Origin: Chloroflexota bacterium
GTDB taxonomy: Bacteria; Chloroflexota; Dormibacteria; CF-121
DNA length: 58,570 nucleotides
Direction of reading: 5' to 3'
Assembly: GCA_005880615.1 (NCBI GenBank)
Contig: VBID01000126.1
Span: 1-58,570 of the forward strand
A model generated the notes under the pieces. It did not search any database. It saw nothing but the letters and a program-made list of their open reading frames with translations, and was not told the DNA's origin. This document shows, piece after piece, positions 31,688-40,213 of the stretch; positions within the stretch are counted from its first letter, which is position 1, and each line of letters starts with the position of its first letter. A program made the translations under genes and the position numbers.

Positions 31688-31998
31688 TCCCGCTGATCTG
31701 GGCGCTGCTGGCCGCTGGGCTGGTGGTCCTGGTGGTGGGGGTCCAGGCGGTCTGGCGGTCGGCGCGGGCGGCGCGCCGTCGGGCCTCTGAGCTGGCGGTT
31801 TATGCCGCTGCCCAGGCGGAGGAGATGGCCATCCTGGCCGAGCATCTGAACCGCAACGGCTTCGAGTTGCGAAACACCAGCCAGAGCCTTTTTCCTAAGA
31901 TCCGCCAGTGGCAGGCGGTGCTGGGTTCTCCCATCGTGCTGGCGGCCATGCCCTGGGCCCTGCGCCGGCTGTTTGGCCGACCACTGCGCCGCCGGTAA
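31684..31998 (+). CDS. small single-pass membrane protein, unknown
   Basis: The frame begins in hydrophobic sequence [19 protein letters not shown], one membrane helix, followed by a basic segment and a helical cytoplasmic part (AAQAEEMAILAEHLNRNG). The only start that keeps the helix whole is CTG 31684, which overlaps the gyrA TGA (CTGA), giving 104 residues. GTG 31723 would give 91 residues and truncate the helix. I recognise no family. Coupling to gyrA suggests co-expression. Confidence 0.5.
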   Translation: MIPLIWALLAAGLVVLVVGVQAVWRSARAARRRASELAVYAAAQAEEMAILAEHLNRNGFELRNTSQSLFPKIRQWQAVLGSPIVLAAMPWALRRLFGRPLRRR

Positions 31999-32003
31999 GT
32001 CCG

Positions 32004-32184
32004 TAGCCCGAATCTACCGGATCGAGCTAGCATCTCGGGCGCGGATGCGGCCGATCCGGGCGTCGTCTCCTGCGCGCGTTCGGTCACGCACCGACGGGTG
32101 CGCTCCCTCGCGTGCTCGTCGCCTCCTTCGGCTCGGCACGCCCCGCATCCCGAGCTGCGGCGCCCGACCGGTAGATCCGGGCTA
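32004..32184. repeat. 181-bp element with 17-bp terminal inverted repeats (MITE-like)
   Basis: TAGCCCGAATCTACCGG at 32004-32020 is matched at the other end by the inverse CCGGTAGATCCGGGCTA at 32168-32184, 16 of 17 positions. Inner parts (32030-32055 against 32135-32165) also pair imperfectly, so the whole can fold into a long hairpin. No coding frame is convincing inside. It fills the gap between the gyrA-linked gene and the Eis-like gene. Confidence 0.6.
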
Positions 32185-33405
32185 GAAGACCTCCGCGCAC
32201 CAGGGTGCGTGGTCGATGCGGAACATCATGTCCGCGCGGGCGACGGCCCCGGGAGTGACCTCTTCCACCCAGCCGGCCCGGGCGAGCCGAGCGAAGCTGA
32301 TGCCGCCCAGGTAGGCGGAGGCTAGCCGCTCACTGGTCAGCCGCAGGTCGGACTGGCGCGTGGTCCGGGTCGCCTGGCCCCGCGACGCCTGGCTTTCCAG
32401 CTGCCAGCGCCCCGCATCCCAGTCGCAGAACGTATCCACCACCTCGAAGACGATCGCCGCGTCGGCCGCATACCGGCGCGCCGATAGCGCCGCCGCGATG
32501 TCGACGAGACGCAGCCAGAGGCCATCGTTCACTGTGAAGCGGAGTCGTCGCGGCTCCGCGAGCAGCAGGGTCAACGGGTGGTCCAGCGCCAGGAACCCGG
32601 CGTTGATGGTCCTGATCAGGTCGATGCCAAACACGAAGCGCCAGATCTCTCGCTGGGCGAGCGGCGAGGTGGCGATCACCTCGATCACCTCCAGCGGGTT
32701 AGCGGGGATGAACTCGTCCCATTTGTCGTGGACTCGGTAAAGGGCGTAGGCCGCCTCGCCATCGGACTCCCAGACTGCGCAGAATTTTGGGCCACCGCCC
32801 TGCCGGTCGTGCGGTAAGTCCCGCAGGCGATGATGCACCCACCAGGCCGGCGTGCGCGAGAGCATGCCGGTGGTCACCGCCCGCACCCGGTCGTAGATCG
32901 GCGGCAACACGTTGGCAGCGTCGCCGAGGGGCACCAGCCGCGTCTGCCCCACGGGCTCGCTGGGGTCGCGGAAGACCGCTCGGTCGCGTTCGATGGCCGC
33001 CCACCCGTCGAAGGAGGCCACCCCGTACCCGAAACGGGGATAGATGAGGGCTTCGGACGCGTACAGGATGGCCACCGGGTCACCACGCTCGTGCGCATCG
33101 CGGAGCTGTCGCCGCATCAGCTCGCGGAGGATGCCGCGGCGGCGGTGGGTGGGCAGGACCCCGACCAGCGTCACCCCGGCGGCCGCGATCTCTCCGCCGG
33201 GGATGGTCAGCCGGAAAGGGACGTCGGCGGCGGTTCCGACGATGGCGGCCCCGTCCAGGGCGCAGAGCGTCCGGTCCAGGTCGAGCAGGTGCCGCCAGTG
33301 AGCGATACCATCGGCGCTGGGCTCGAAGCCCTCCGCCGCCGCCCGGGCACGCCAGTATGCGTCGTACTCCTCGGTCCGCGCCGGACGAATTTCGAACCCG
33401 GCTAT
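32182..33405 (-). CDS. Eis-type GNAT acetyltransferase
   Basis: The full-length frame is 407 residues, the family's normal size. GIEIRPAR-like start (FEIRPARTEEYDAYW), acetyl-CoA-binding VTLVGVLPTHRRRGILREL, FGYGVA, a second GNAT-like domain and a C-terminal SCP2-type domain ending in WCAEVF, where the terminal carboxylate acts as base in Eis enzymes. The first conventional start (GTG 33174) would remove half of the first GNAT domain. The frame is closed by a stop at 33417-33419, and the first plausible initiator is ATA 33405, overlapping the GGDEF stop as ATAG. Substrate unknown; Eis enzymes acetylate amines of drugs and proteins. Confidence 0.85.
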   Translation of the reverse strand: MAGFEIRPARTEEYDAYWRARAAAEGFEPSADGIAHWRHLLDLDRTLCALDGAAIVGTAADVPFRLTIPGGEIAAAGVTLVGVLPTHRRRGILRELMRRQLRDAHERGDPVAILYASEALIYPRFGYGVASFDGWAAIERDRAVFRDPSEPVGQTRLVPLGDAANVLPPIYDRVRAVTTGMLSRTPAWWVHHRLRDLPHDRQGGGPKFCAVWESDGEAAYALYRVHDKWDEFIPANPLEVIEVIATSPLAQREIWRFVFGIDLIRTINAGFLALDHPLTLLLAEPRRLRFTVNDGLWLRLVDIAAALSARRYAADAAIVFEVVDTFCDWDAGRWQLESQASRGQATRTTRQSDLRLTSERLASAYLGGISFARLARAGWVEEVTPGAVARADMMFRIDHAPWCAEVF

Positions 33406-34889
33406 TGGGCTACGACCCTATCTTTGCCAGTGCGCTTGGCGATCAGCAGGTTCTCATCCGCCCGCTTGAAGAACGAAAAGGCGTTGTCCTCTTCGGGGCG
33501 GTACTGCGTCACCCCGGCGCTGACGGTCAGGTACTGGGGGGGCACGCCGTACCGCTCGTCGGCATAGGGGCTGTTTCGGATCTCGGTCAGCACGCGTTCG
33601 GCGACGTTGCGCGCTGTCTCCAGGTCGCCCTCCGGCACGATGATGCAAAACTCGTCCCCGCCGTAGCGGACCAGCACGTTGGCCTTGCGGGTGTGCCGCT
33701 CGATGCACTCCGCCAGATGCTGGATGACGCGGTCGCCCACCGGGTGGCCGAAGGCGTCGTTGATGACCTTGAAGTTATCCAGGTCGAGCACGATCAACGA
33801 CAGGGGCGCTTTGCTGCGGGACGCGCGGCTGAGCTCACGCTGCAGGTGCTCCTGGAAGAACCGGTAGTTGTAGAGGCCGGTGAGGCTATCGGTCAGCGCC
33901 TGTTCCTCGCTGGTCACCAGCCGTTCGAGCATGAGCAAGCTGTTGACCGCCTGGGCGGCCAGCATCGACAGCAGGTGCAAGTCGCTCTCTGGATCCTGGG
34001 TGGGGACCGGCGAGTAGATGGCGAGGGTGCCCCGCAGCTGGTCCTGCTGGAGAAGCGGGGTGACGGTGACGGATCCCTGGACGTCCTTGCGGCCCAGGAG
34101 GTGCTGCGTCCACGGGCTGCTGGCGGCATCGGGCACCGACAGCGGCCGCCGCGACTGGAGCACGAAGTCGCTCATCTCGGCGAGCAACTTCTTCAGGTCG
34201 CCGACGCCGTCCGGCTCGGGGCCAGAGTAGGCTTCCTGCGGGTCGCCCTGGGAAGCCACCAGGACCAGCAAGGAGGCCTCGCCGTTCAGCAGCCGCCGGC
34301 CGAGGTTCAGAATCATGTCGCTCAAGACCTCGTAGCTGAGGTTGGTCATGATCGAGTCGAAGGACCGCAGCACGGTCAGCTCCGACTGGTGGCGATAGTT
34401 GGAGGAGACCACGTGTTTGACCAGGGTGTGGACCAGGTGGGCCGCGTCCATGATCACCGACTGGGCGACGACCGGCACCTCGGCGGCCGCCTTCATCAGG
34501 TTGTCCGGGTGGACCGGCAGCGACCGGGCCAGTTCGTATATGACCGGGAATTCGGGGGGCCGGACGGCAAAGGGGCCGCTGATCAGCCTGCCGATGGGGG
34601 TGCCGTCCACCCGGATCGGGATCACCACGTGGCCGATGGGGCCGCCGTCGAAAAGCAGTTGCGGCTCGTCGGCCAGCGGCCCTGGGGTCTTGCGACCTAG
34701 CTCGCAGCGGCCGAAATTCTGCAGCAACAGGCAAAAGTCCGATTGCGGCAGCCCGGGAGGGATCTGGTAGCCGTCGGCCGCGTCGGCTCCCAGCGCGATA
34801 CCGGTTCGGGCGGAAAAGTTCTGTAAAGCGGCTCGAATGACGTCATGGTTGACGATGTACGAGAGCCGTACCGTAGAGGTTTCAGTCAA
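33402..34889 (-). CDS. PocR-GAF-GGDEF diguanylate cyclase
   Basis: 495 residues from TTG 34889. Residues 1-170 look like a PocR ligand-binding domain (CLLLQNFGRCELG, then VVIPIRVDGTPIGRLISGPF). Residues 180-320 form a GAF-like domain, and the last 170 a GGDEF domain with DNFKVINDAFGHPVGD and the intact RYGGDEFCII. The inhibitory RxxD site is absent (RKAN at that position), so product inhibition is unlikely. It should make c-di-GMP or a related cyclic dinucleotide from GTP. A TATAAT at 34934-34929 is the probable -10. Confidence 0.9.
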   Translation of the reverse strand: MTETSTVRLSYIVNHDVIRAALQNFSARTGIALGADAADGYQIPPGLPQSDFCLLLQNFGRCELGRKTPGPLADEPQLLFDGGPIGHVVIPIRVDGTPIGRLISGPFAVRPPEFPVIYELARSLPVHPDNLMKAAAEVPVVAQSVIMDAAHLVHTLVKHVVSSNYRHQSELTVLRSFDSIMTNLSYEVLSDMILNLGRRLLNGEASLLVLVASQGDPQEAYSGPEPDGVGDLKKLLAEMSDFVLQSRRPLSVPDAASSPWTQHLLGRKDVQGSVTVTPLLQQDQLRGTLAIYSPVPTQDPESDLHLLSMLAAQAVNSLLMLERLVTSEEQALTDSLTGLYNYRFFQEHLQRELSRASRSKAPLSLIVLDLDNFKVINDAFGHPVGDRVIQHLAECIERHTRKANVLVRYGGDEFCIIVPEGDLETARNVAERVLTEIRNSPYADERYGVPPQYLTVSAGVTQYRPEEDNAFSFFKRADENLLIAKRTGKDRVVAQ

Positions 34890-35049
34890 TTAGGATCACA
34901 AACCGCCATCCCCAGCCGCGCCTCCGCCATTATAGGGATGGGCTCCGTAAGTACCTTGTACACTGGAAGCCCGGCGCGCCGCCATCCGCCGAAGTGCCCT
35001 TGACAACCCCTTAATCGCCCGTCTCGATAACCGAAGGCCGACAGAGACG
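34890..35049. promoter_or_regulatory. divergent promoter region between GGDEF gene and histidine kinase
   Basis: Minus strand: TATAAT at 34934-34929 points to the GGDEF gene. Plus strand: TTGACA at 35000-35005 with a poorer -10 (TCGATA or GATAAC around 35024-35031) points to the kinase. This suggests shared control of the cyclase and the two-component pair. Confidence 0.4.
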
Positions 35050-36678
35050 ATGCACGACGTCCTTATCCATTACCTCGAAGTTAATTTCGACGAGATCGCC
35101 GAACAACTTGCCCACGCTGACGGAGCGAAAGACGGCCAGCGGGCCGCGTCCACCGAGCGTCTGCGGCAGGTGATTCGCGAGCTCTATCGCGCGGCGCGGC
35201 GCCAGCCAGGCGGCGGGTGGACGCATGCTCCCGGGAAGACGCCCGAGCCGGCCCGCACCTTGACCGAGATGATGGGCGCCGCCGGCGTCGAATTGGACCC
35301 GGCCGAGCGGGAGGTGCTCAGCCGCTACTTCGAGCTTTTCCTGCGCTCCATGGAGCGAACGCAGCCCGCGACGGCCGCCCTACCAGCCGAAGCGCCCAGG
35401 GCGACCGCCTCGCCGGCCCAAGCGCCCGCAGCGATCCCCCCGCCGGTCGAAGCGCCCGCAGCGATCCCCCCGCCGGTCGAAGCGCCCGCAGCGATCCCCC
35501 CACCATCGCCGGAGAGGATCCCGGAGGTCGCCCGTGAGCCAGCGCCCAAACCCGAACCGGAACCCGAGTTCGGCCTGGTGCCAGAAGAGGCGCCCTCGCC
35601 CCTCCAGACCATCCTGCTGGCGGCCGCGCAACAGGCTATGGACCTCCTCCAGGTGGATGCCAGCCACGTTTACACTCGGATCGACGGCTCCAAGTTCCTG
35701 CTCCGGGCGGCGGTGCCCGCCGACTCAGGGCTTGGACCTGATCCGATCACCCCCTTCGAAAGCCGGCTGCTCGCCTGGGCTCTGGAGCAGAACGAAGTGC
35801 ATTCGATCGAAGACCTGGCCAACGAGCGGCTGGGGCCAGGCGAGCAGGCCTGGCTGCAGGCTGGCTTCCACGGGCTGGTTACCATTGCGCTGGCGCCGCC
35901 GCTGGATCGGCCGCTCGGCGTGCTGGTCCTGCTGCGGCGGACGCGCTGGCGGCTGGATCGCCGGGACGCCGTCAAGCTGGAGGACCTGGCTGTGGAGGTC
36001 GCCACCGCCCTGCGGCCGCAGAGCCTGGCAGCCAAGGTCGAGGAGGTCGCCGTCCAGCAGGAGCGAATCAAGCTGGCGCGCGAGATCCACGACGGGTTGG
36101 CATCAGACCTAGCGGCGGTGGTGGCCCTCTTCAAGTACTACGAACAGCGGCGGGCGAGGGATCCCCAGGATGCGGCCGAATTACTCCAGCAGATCCGGGT
36201 CGCGACCGAAGAGGTTCTGCAGGGCGCCCGGAATATCCTGCAGGCCCTCCGGCCGAGAACGATCCGCTCGGAAGGGCTGCTGGCCGCGGTCCTCAAGCAT
36301 GTGGACCAGTTCGGCCGGCTGCACATGATCGAGACCATCGTGACCATTCAGGGTGAGGAGAATGGATTGAGCCCAGAGCAGAAGGAGGGCATCTTCCAGG
36401 TCCTGCGAGAGAGTCTGTCGAACATCCGCAAGCACGCAGAGGCCCGCAATGTGTGGGTTTCCCTGAATATGACCCGTACTCCCTGGGTCTTGTCGGTGCG
36501 GGATGACGGGCGAGGCTTCGACGTGGGCCGGGTGGCCGAAGACCCCAAACCCGGCTCCTACGGCCTGTTGGGCATGCACGAGCGGGCCAGCTTGCTGGAC
36601 GCTACCCTGGAGATCCTGAGCAACCCCGGAGAGGGGACGACGGTCACATTCATCGGGCCGTCGGACGGAGCCATGTGA
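35050..36678 (+). CDS. NarL-family sensor histidine kinase with GAF domain
   Basis: 542 residues, no membrane helix, so probably cytoplasmic. A helical N-terminus of 100 residues is followed by a Pro/Ala-rich linker containing a 10-residue repeat (AIPPPVEAPA), then a GAF-like domain. The HisKA_3 motif LAREIHDGLASDLAAV has the phospho-acceptor His, and the HATPase domain has RESLSNIRKHAEA and VRDDGRGFD. It is translationally coupled (GTGA) to its response regulator. The signal is unknown. Confidence 0.92.
   Translation: MHDVLIHYLEVNFDEIAEQLAHADGAKDGQRAASTERLRQVIRELYRAARRQPGGGWTHAPGKTPEPARTLTEMMGAAGVELDPAEREVLSRYFELFLRSMERTQPATAALPAEAPRATASPAQAPAAIPPPVEAPAAIPPPVEAPAAIPPPSPERIPEVAREPAPKPEPEPEFGLVPEEAPSPLQTILLAAAQQAMDLLQVDASHVYTRIDGSKFLLRAAVPADSGLGPDPITPFESRLLAWALEQNEVHSIEDLANERLGPGEQAWLQAGFHGLVTIALAPPLDRPLGVLVLLRRTRWRLDRRDAVKLEDLAVEVATALRPQSLAAKVEEVAVQQERIKLAREIHDGLASDLAAVVALFKYYEQRRARDPQDAAELLQQIRVATEEVLQGARNILQALRPRTIRSEGLLAAVLKHVDQFGRLHMIETIVTIQGEENGLSPEQKEGIFQVLRESLSNIRKHAEARNVWVSLNMTRTPWVLSVRDDGRGFDVGRVAEDPKPGSYGLLGMHERASLLDATLEILSNPGEGTTVTFIGPSDGAM
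35411..35500 (+). repeat. three 30-bp tandem repeats in kinase linker
   Basis: Three consecutive 30-bp units (35411-35440, 35441-35470, 35471-35500), the last two identical and the first with a few substitutions. In frame they encode AIPPPVEAPA-type units of a flexible linker. Copy number could vary between strains by slippage. Confidence 0.85.
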
Positions 36679-37325
36679 ATCAGCCGGTCCGGGTACTGAT
36701 TGCGGACGACCGCCCGATCTTCCGGGCGGGCGTGCGGGGCATGCTCAAGGACTTCCCCGAGATCGCGATCGTGGGCGAGGCTACCACCGGGCGCGAAGCG
36801 GTCGACGGCTGCCGCCGGCTGCACCCCGACCTGGTCCTGATGGACTTGCAGATGCCGGAGATGGGCGGGATCGCCGCTACCCGGCTGATCAAGGCCGAGG
36901 ATCCCGGTCCGACGATCCTTGCCCTTACCGTCTCCGAGGCCGAGGAGGACGTGGTCGAGATGGTGGCCGCCGGGGCGGCCGGCTACGTGCTCAAGGACGT
37001 GGATCCCGTTACCCTGGCCCGCAGCATCCTGGACGCGCGCGCCGGACGATTCCAGCTGGACGAGGCCTTGATGCGCCGGGTCATCCTCCGGCTGGGGGAG
37101 GCCATGCGGCGGCGGCCGGAGGCCGTGCCGCCGATCGAGCCGCTGACCCAGAAGGAGAGCGAGATCCTGAAATTGCTCGTGAAGGGCAGGTCGAACAGCG
37201 GCATCGGCCGCGAGCTGGGCATCAGCGAGGGGACTGTCAAGACCCACGTCCGGAACATCTACCGCAAGCTGCACGTCGATAGCCGGCCGGCGGCAGCCGC
37301 CCGGGCCGTCACCCTGGATCTATAG
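36675..37325 (+). CDS. NarL/LuxR-type response regulator
   Basis: 216 residues from GTG 36675. The receiver domain has the acidic pair in IADDRPIF, the phospho-acceptor Asp in LVLMDLQMPEMGG and the Lys in YVLKDVDP. The LuxR helix-turn-helix has LTQKESEILKLLVKG and SEGTVKTHVRNIYRKL. It is the cognate partner of the kinase. Its stop lies inside the palindrome 37323-37342, a candidate binding or regulatory site. Confidence 0.95.
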   Translation: MNQPVRVLIADDRPIFRAGVRGMLKDFPEIAIVGEATTGREAVDGCRRLHPDLVLMDLQMPEMGGIAATRLIKAEDPGPTILALTVSEAEEDVVEMVAAGAAGYVLKDVDPVTLARSILDARAGRFQLDEALMRRVILRLGEAMRRRPEAVPPIEPLTQKESEILKLLVKGRSNSGIGRELGISEGTVKTHVRNIYRKLHVDSRPAAAARAVTLDL

Positions 37326-37342
37326 CGAACACCTGTTCGCTA
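37323..37342. promoter_or_regulatory. 20-bp palindrome, LexA-box-like
   Basis: TAGCGAAC-ACCT-GTTCGCTA has perfect 8-bp arms around a 4-bp spacer. The core CGAAC-N4-GTTCG matches the Gram-positive LexA box layout and resembles the parA operator and the site at 56472. As RNA it could also fold as a hairpin, but no T-run follows. Confidence 0.5.
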
Positions 37343-37345
37343 CCA

Positions 37346-37392
37346 ACAGGGCAGACCAGCCGGGTGGGCGAGCCCAGCGGTATCTGCCCTGT
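37346..37392 (+). ncRNA. possible structured leader RNA upstream of a small peptide gene
   Basis: ACAGGGCAGA at 37346-37355 pairs perfectly with TCTGCCCTGT at 37383-37392. The 27-nt interior contains a smaller GGGC/GCCC hairpin. It lies between the response regulator and the 24-residue peptide gene, in a 340-nt gap that otherwise holds CCCATATGGG (37444-37453). It could be a riboregulator or a processing signal; no known riboswitch consensus is satisfied. Confidence 0.35.
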
Positions 37393-37487
37393 CGACAGAT
37401 TTACGCCAGGACATATGACCGTTACCCTCGTGATACAAGCGGGCCCATATGGGTAGGTCCGGCTAAGTTCTTTTGGGGGTGCATGGA

Positions 37488-37562
37488 ATGAAGAAGCTTC
37501 TCATCGCTCTGACGGGCCTGCTGGGCGCGATCCTAGTGGGCGGCGCAAACATCGGCCTGTAA
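37488..37562 (+). CDS. 24-residue hydrophobic peptide
   Basis: ATG 37488 preceded by GGGGGT (8 nt away) opens a 24-codon frame. It begins MKKLLIALTGLLGAILVG and ends ANIGL before TAA, a two-lysine N-terminus and an uninterrupted hydrophobic stretch, as in small membrane peptides or uncleaved export signals. A perfect intrinsic terminator starts 19 nt after the stop, which argues that this is a real, separately terminated gene. No Cys, so it is not a lipopeptide. Neighbours are a two-component pair and the HD-GYP transporter. Function unknown; a signalling peptide or a small regulator of a membrane partner is possible. Confidence 0.6.
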   Translation: MKKLLIALTGLLGAILVGGANIGL

Positions 37563-37580
37563 CGATTAAGCGACTTTAGG

Positions 37581-37608
37581 AAACCCGGGCTCGATGCCCG
37601 GGTTTTTG
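37581..37608 (+). terminator. intrinsic terminator after the peptide gene
   Basis: AAACCCGGGC (37581-37590) pairs with GCCCGGGTTT (37596-37605) around the loop TCGAT, followed by more T. A textbook rho-independent terminator. Confidence 0.9.
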
Positions 37609-37665
37609 TATTTGTGCCGGTTGTGCCGATGCGTCCAGTTATCCAATTAAGATAGCGACGGTCGC

Positions 37666-40209
37666 ATGACCAGAGAGAAGCTCGGCACGTTCTATTTGTG
37701 GGCCGTAGCCGCGCTAGGTCTGAGCGTCTTGGTGATCAGCACCGTCGTTCAGGCACCCGCGGATCTGGCGCACTCAGCGAAACAGATCATCGCTGAGGGC
37801 GTCATCCTCTTGGTGCTTACCTTCTTGTCTCACATTTCGCCCCTCGAGACCCGACAGGGATCGACTCTCACGGTTGGTCTGGCTCCGCTAGTCGGTGCCG
37901 TCATGCTGCTGCCCCCTTGGGCCGTGATGTGGGTGGCGTGCTTTGGAACGGTTGATGAAAGGATCCCAGGACGACGAATTCCATGGGACCGTTTCTTCTT
38001 CAACCGCGGGAATTTCGTGCTCGTATATGCGATTCCCTCGCTGCTTCTTGCCGCCGTCAAAGTGAAATATCCGAATGCCGGGTGGTATCTGGCGCAGGCT
38101 CTTACGGTGGTGGCCATTGTCGGGATCAACGTCCTTACGGTTGCTGTGGCGTTGACGCTGCTACGAGGTTCGAATTTCTGGGCAACGGCCAAAAATACGG
38201 TCGAGAACAGCTGGTTGACTTACATCGCGCTTCCGGTGGTTGGCTATCTGATCTACCTTCTCTTGCAGGCGCCGCTGGTTTCGGAGAAGCTCGCGGTATT
38301 TCTGCTGTACGGGCCACTCTTGGTTTATCGAGCCAGTCTCTTGAAGCAAAACCGACTGGACCGGTGGCTGCGGGACTCGTTCATCATGCAGAGCCGAATC
38401 GTGGACAAGCGGGACGGGCAAACCTTTGGTCATTCCCAACGCGTCGGGGAATTGTGCGAGGGCGTGGCGCGATTACTCCACCTGAGTGATGATGCTTGCA
38501 ACACGATACGAGTCGCCGGGATCTTGCATGACCTCGGCAAGATTGCGATACCGGACTCGATCTTGCTGAAGCCAGCGAGGCTGACTCCTGAAGAATACGA
38601 GATCATCAAGACTCATCCCGTCGAGGGTGCCAACATCCTGGCTGAGCATCCAGAGCAGCGCGGCGTGGCCGCCATTGTGAGGCACCATCACGAGAAATGG
38701 AACGGCTCGGGCTACCCCGACGGCTTGAAAGGTGATGAGATCCCGATTGGAGCCCGGATCGTAGACGCCTGTGACGCCTTCGACACCATAACCCAGGCTC
38801 GCGTCTTTCGACCAACGGTCAAGACGCCGGCTGATGCCATCCAAGAGCTCAACGGGCTGGCCGGGGTTTGGTACGACCCGGCGGTCATTGGCGCACTCGA
38901 GAAGATCGTATCTTCCAAGTGGGGAGTGCCAATCGCAACCGCGGGTCGCCCACCTCAGGTGAAGCCACCAGGCTATTCGGCCGTTCTCCGGATTCGCAAG
39001 TTTCGATTGCTCTGGACTGGCCAGGCTGTCTCCTACTTCGGCGACATGATGAACACGACGGGGCTGGCAATCATGCTCTTCCTCCTTACCGGCTCCGCCT
39101 CCTTGGTCGCGCTCGGTCTGATCGCCAAGGCTGCCCCTACCATTCTGTTCGGGTTGGTTGCGGGTCCGATCGTCGACCGATTCAACCGTCAGAGGCTCAT
39201 GATCGGGGCTGACCTGGTTCGTGCCGTGCTGACCATAACCATCCCCTTCCTGGCCATCAGGTGGATACCCGGGGTGTTCATCGCCGTGTTTCTGATTGCG
39301 ACAGCGAGTGCGCTCTTCAATCCCGCCAAGCAAGCGGTGGTACCGAACCTGGTGCCTACCAGCCTTCTGGTCCGGGCGAACAGCCTAGTCTCGTCCTCCG
39401 AGAAGACCATGGAGTTGCTCGGGTATTCGACCGCCGGGATCATTGTGGGGGTTGCCAGAAGCTGGCTTCCCCTCTTCTTGATTGATGCCGGGACTTATAT
39501 CTTCTCGGCTATCACGTTGCTAGGGGTCATTGACAATCAGAAGACGAGGCCAATAGTTAAACTCCACCTCCTTCCGAACATTGTCGAGGGAACTAGATTC
39601 ATCCTTCGAAGCTCGGCGCTCCGGGCGACGATGGGGCTGACCACGATGGCGGCTCTTTTCGCCGGTATGACGTTCCCGACCCTCGTTTTTCTCGCGCTCG
39701 GTCCGCTGCACGGGGGACCGACCGGGTACGGATTTCTGGAAGCCGCCATTGGGGCCGGCGCCATCATCGGCGCGTTTGCCGCCCCTGAGCTGATGAACAA
39801 GTTGAGGGCCGGATGGCTGATCCTCGCCGGGGTTGCGGGAATCGGCGTGTCGTATGGGCTCGCCGGAGTGGCTCCCAACGTTGCTGTAGGTGTCGCCGTA
39901 CTCCTTATCGCTGGGGCGGCCAGTACCGTCTATTACATTCCACTGATTTCCCTGACCCAACGCGAGGCGCCGGATTACGTGCGGGGCCGTGTCATGTCGA
40001 GCAGGTTCCTACTCGTCCAGGCCGGGTTGTTGGTTGGAATGGCGGTGGCTGGACCGCTCTCAGATCGCGTCGGACCGTCGGTCGTGTTCATTGCCGCCGG
40101 CGGCCTCCTTATCGCCGCGGCGCTTCTCGGCCTTGGCTTCAGAGGGTTACGCGACGCGACTCTTGACGAGCCTAGACCAAGCCCTGTCAAAGTGTCGGCA
40201 ACGGGCTAA
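37666..40209 (+). CDS. HD-GYP phosphodiesterase fused to MFS transporter
   Basis: 847 residues with three parts. Residues 1-225 hold about seven membrane helices, a sensor-like module. Residues 250-425 are a complete HD-GYP domain: FGHSQRVGELCEGVARL, HDLGK near 288, then HHHEKWNGSGYPDGLKGDEI and DAFDTIT. From about 437 to the end is a 12-helix MFS exporter (FRLLWTGQAVSYFGDMM, VDRFNRQRLM motif A, NSLVSSSEKTMELLG). The frame runs unbroken through both junctions. HD-GYP domains hydrolyse c-di-GMP or cGAMP; coupling to a transporter in one chain is not an arrangement I know. Base composition is visibly less GC-biased than neighbours, suggesting transfer. Confidence 0.88.
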   Translation: MTREKLGTFYLWAVAALGLSVLVISTVVQAPADLAHSAKQIIAEGVILLVLTFLSHISPLETRQGSTLTVGLAPLVGAVMLLPPWAVMWVACFGTVDERIPGRRIPWDRFFFNRGNFVLVYAIPSLLLAAVKVKYPNAGWYLAQALTVVAIVGINVLTVAVALTLLRGSNFWATAKNTVENSWLTYIALPVVGYLIYLLLQAPLVSEKLAVFLLYGPLLVYRASLLKQNRLDRWLRDSFIMQSRIVDKRDGQTFGHSQRVGELCEGVARLLHLSDDACNTIRVAGILHDLGKIAIPDSILLKPARLTPEEYEIIKTHPVEGANILAEHPEQRGVAAIVRHHHEKWNGSGYPDGLKGDEIPIGARIVDACDAFDTITQARVFRPTVKTPADAIQELNGLAGVWYDPAVIGALEKIVSSKWGVPIATAGRPPQVKPPGYSAVLRIRKFRLLWTGQAVSYFGDMMNTTGLAIMLFLLTGSASLVALGLIAKAAPTILFGLVAGPIVDRFNRQRLMIGADLVRAVLTITIPFLAIRWIPGVFIAVFLIATASALFNPAKQAVVPNLVPTSLLVRANSLVSSSEKTMELLGYSTAGIIVGVARSWLPLFLIDAGTYIFSAITLLGVIDNQKTRPIVKLHLLPNIVEGTRFILRSSALRATMGLTTMAALFAGMTFPTLVFLALGPLHGGPTGYGFLEAAIGAGAIIGAFAAPELMNKLRAGWLILAGVAGIGVSYGLAGVAPNVAVGVAVLLIAGAASTVYYIPLISLTQREAPDYVRGRVMSSRFLLVQAGLLVGMAVAGPLSDRVGPSVVFIAAGGLLIAAALLGLGFRGLRDATLDEPRPSPVKVSATG

Positions 40210-40213
40210 CTCG

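Noticed and set aside
37346-37460. c-di-GMP-I (GEMM) riboswitch because of ACAGGGCAGACC
   Set aside because: The following GGGACGCAAAGCC and the second stem with its receptor are missing; resemblance is limited to a few bases.
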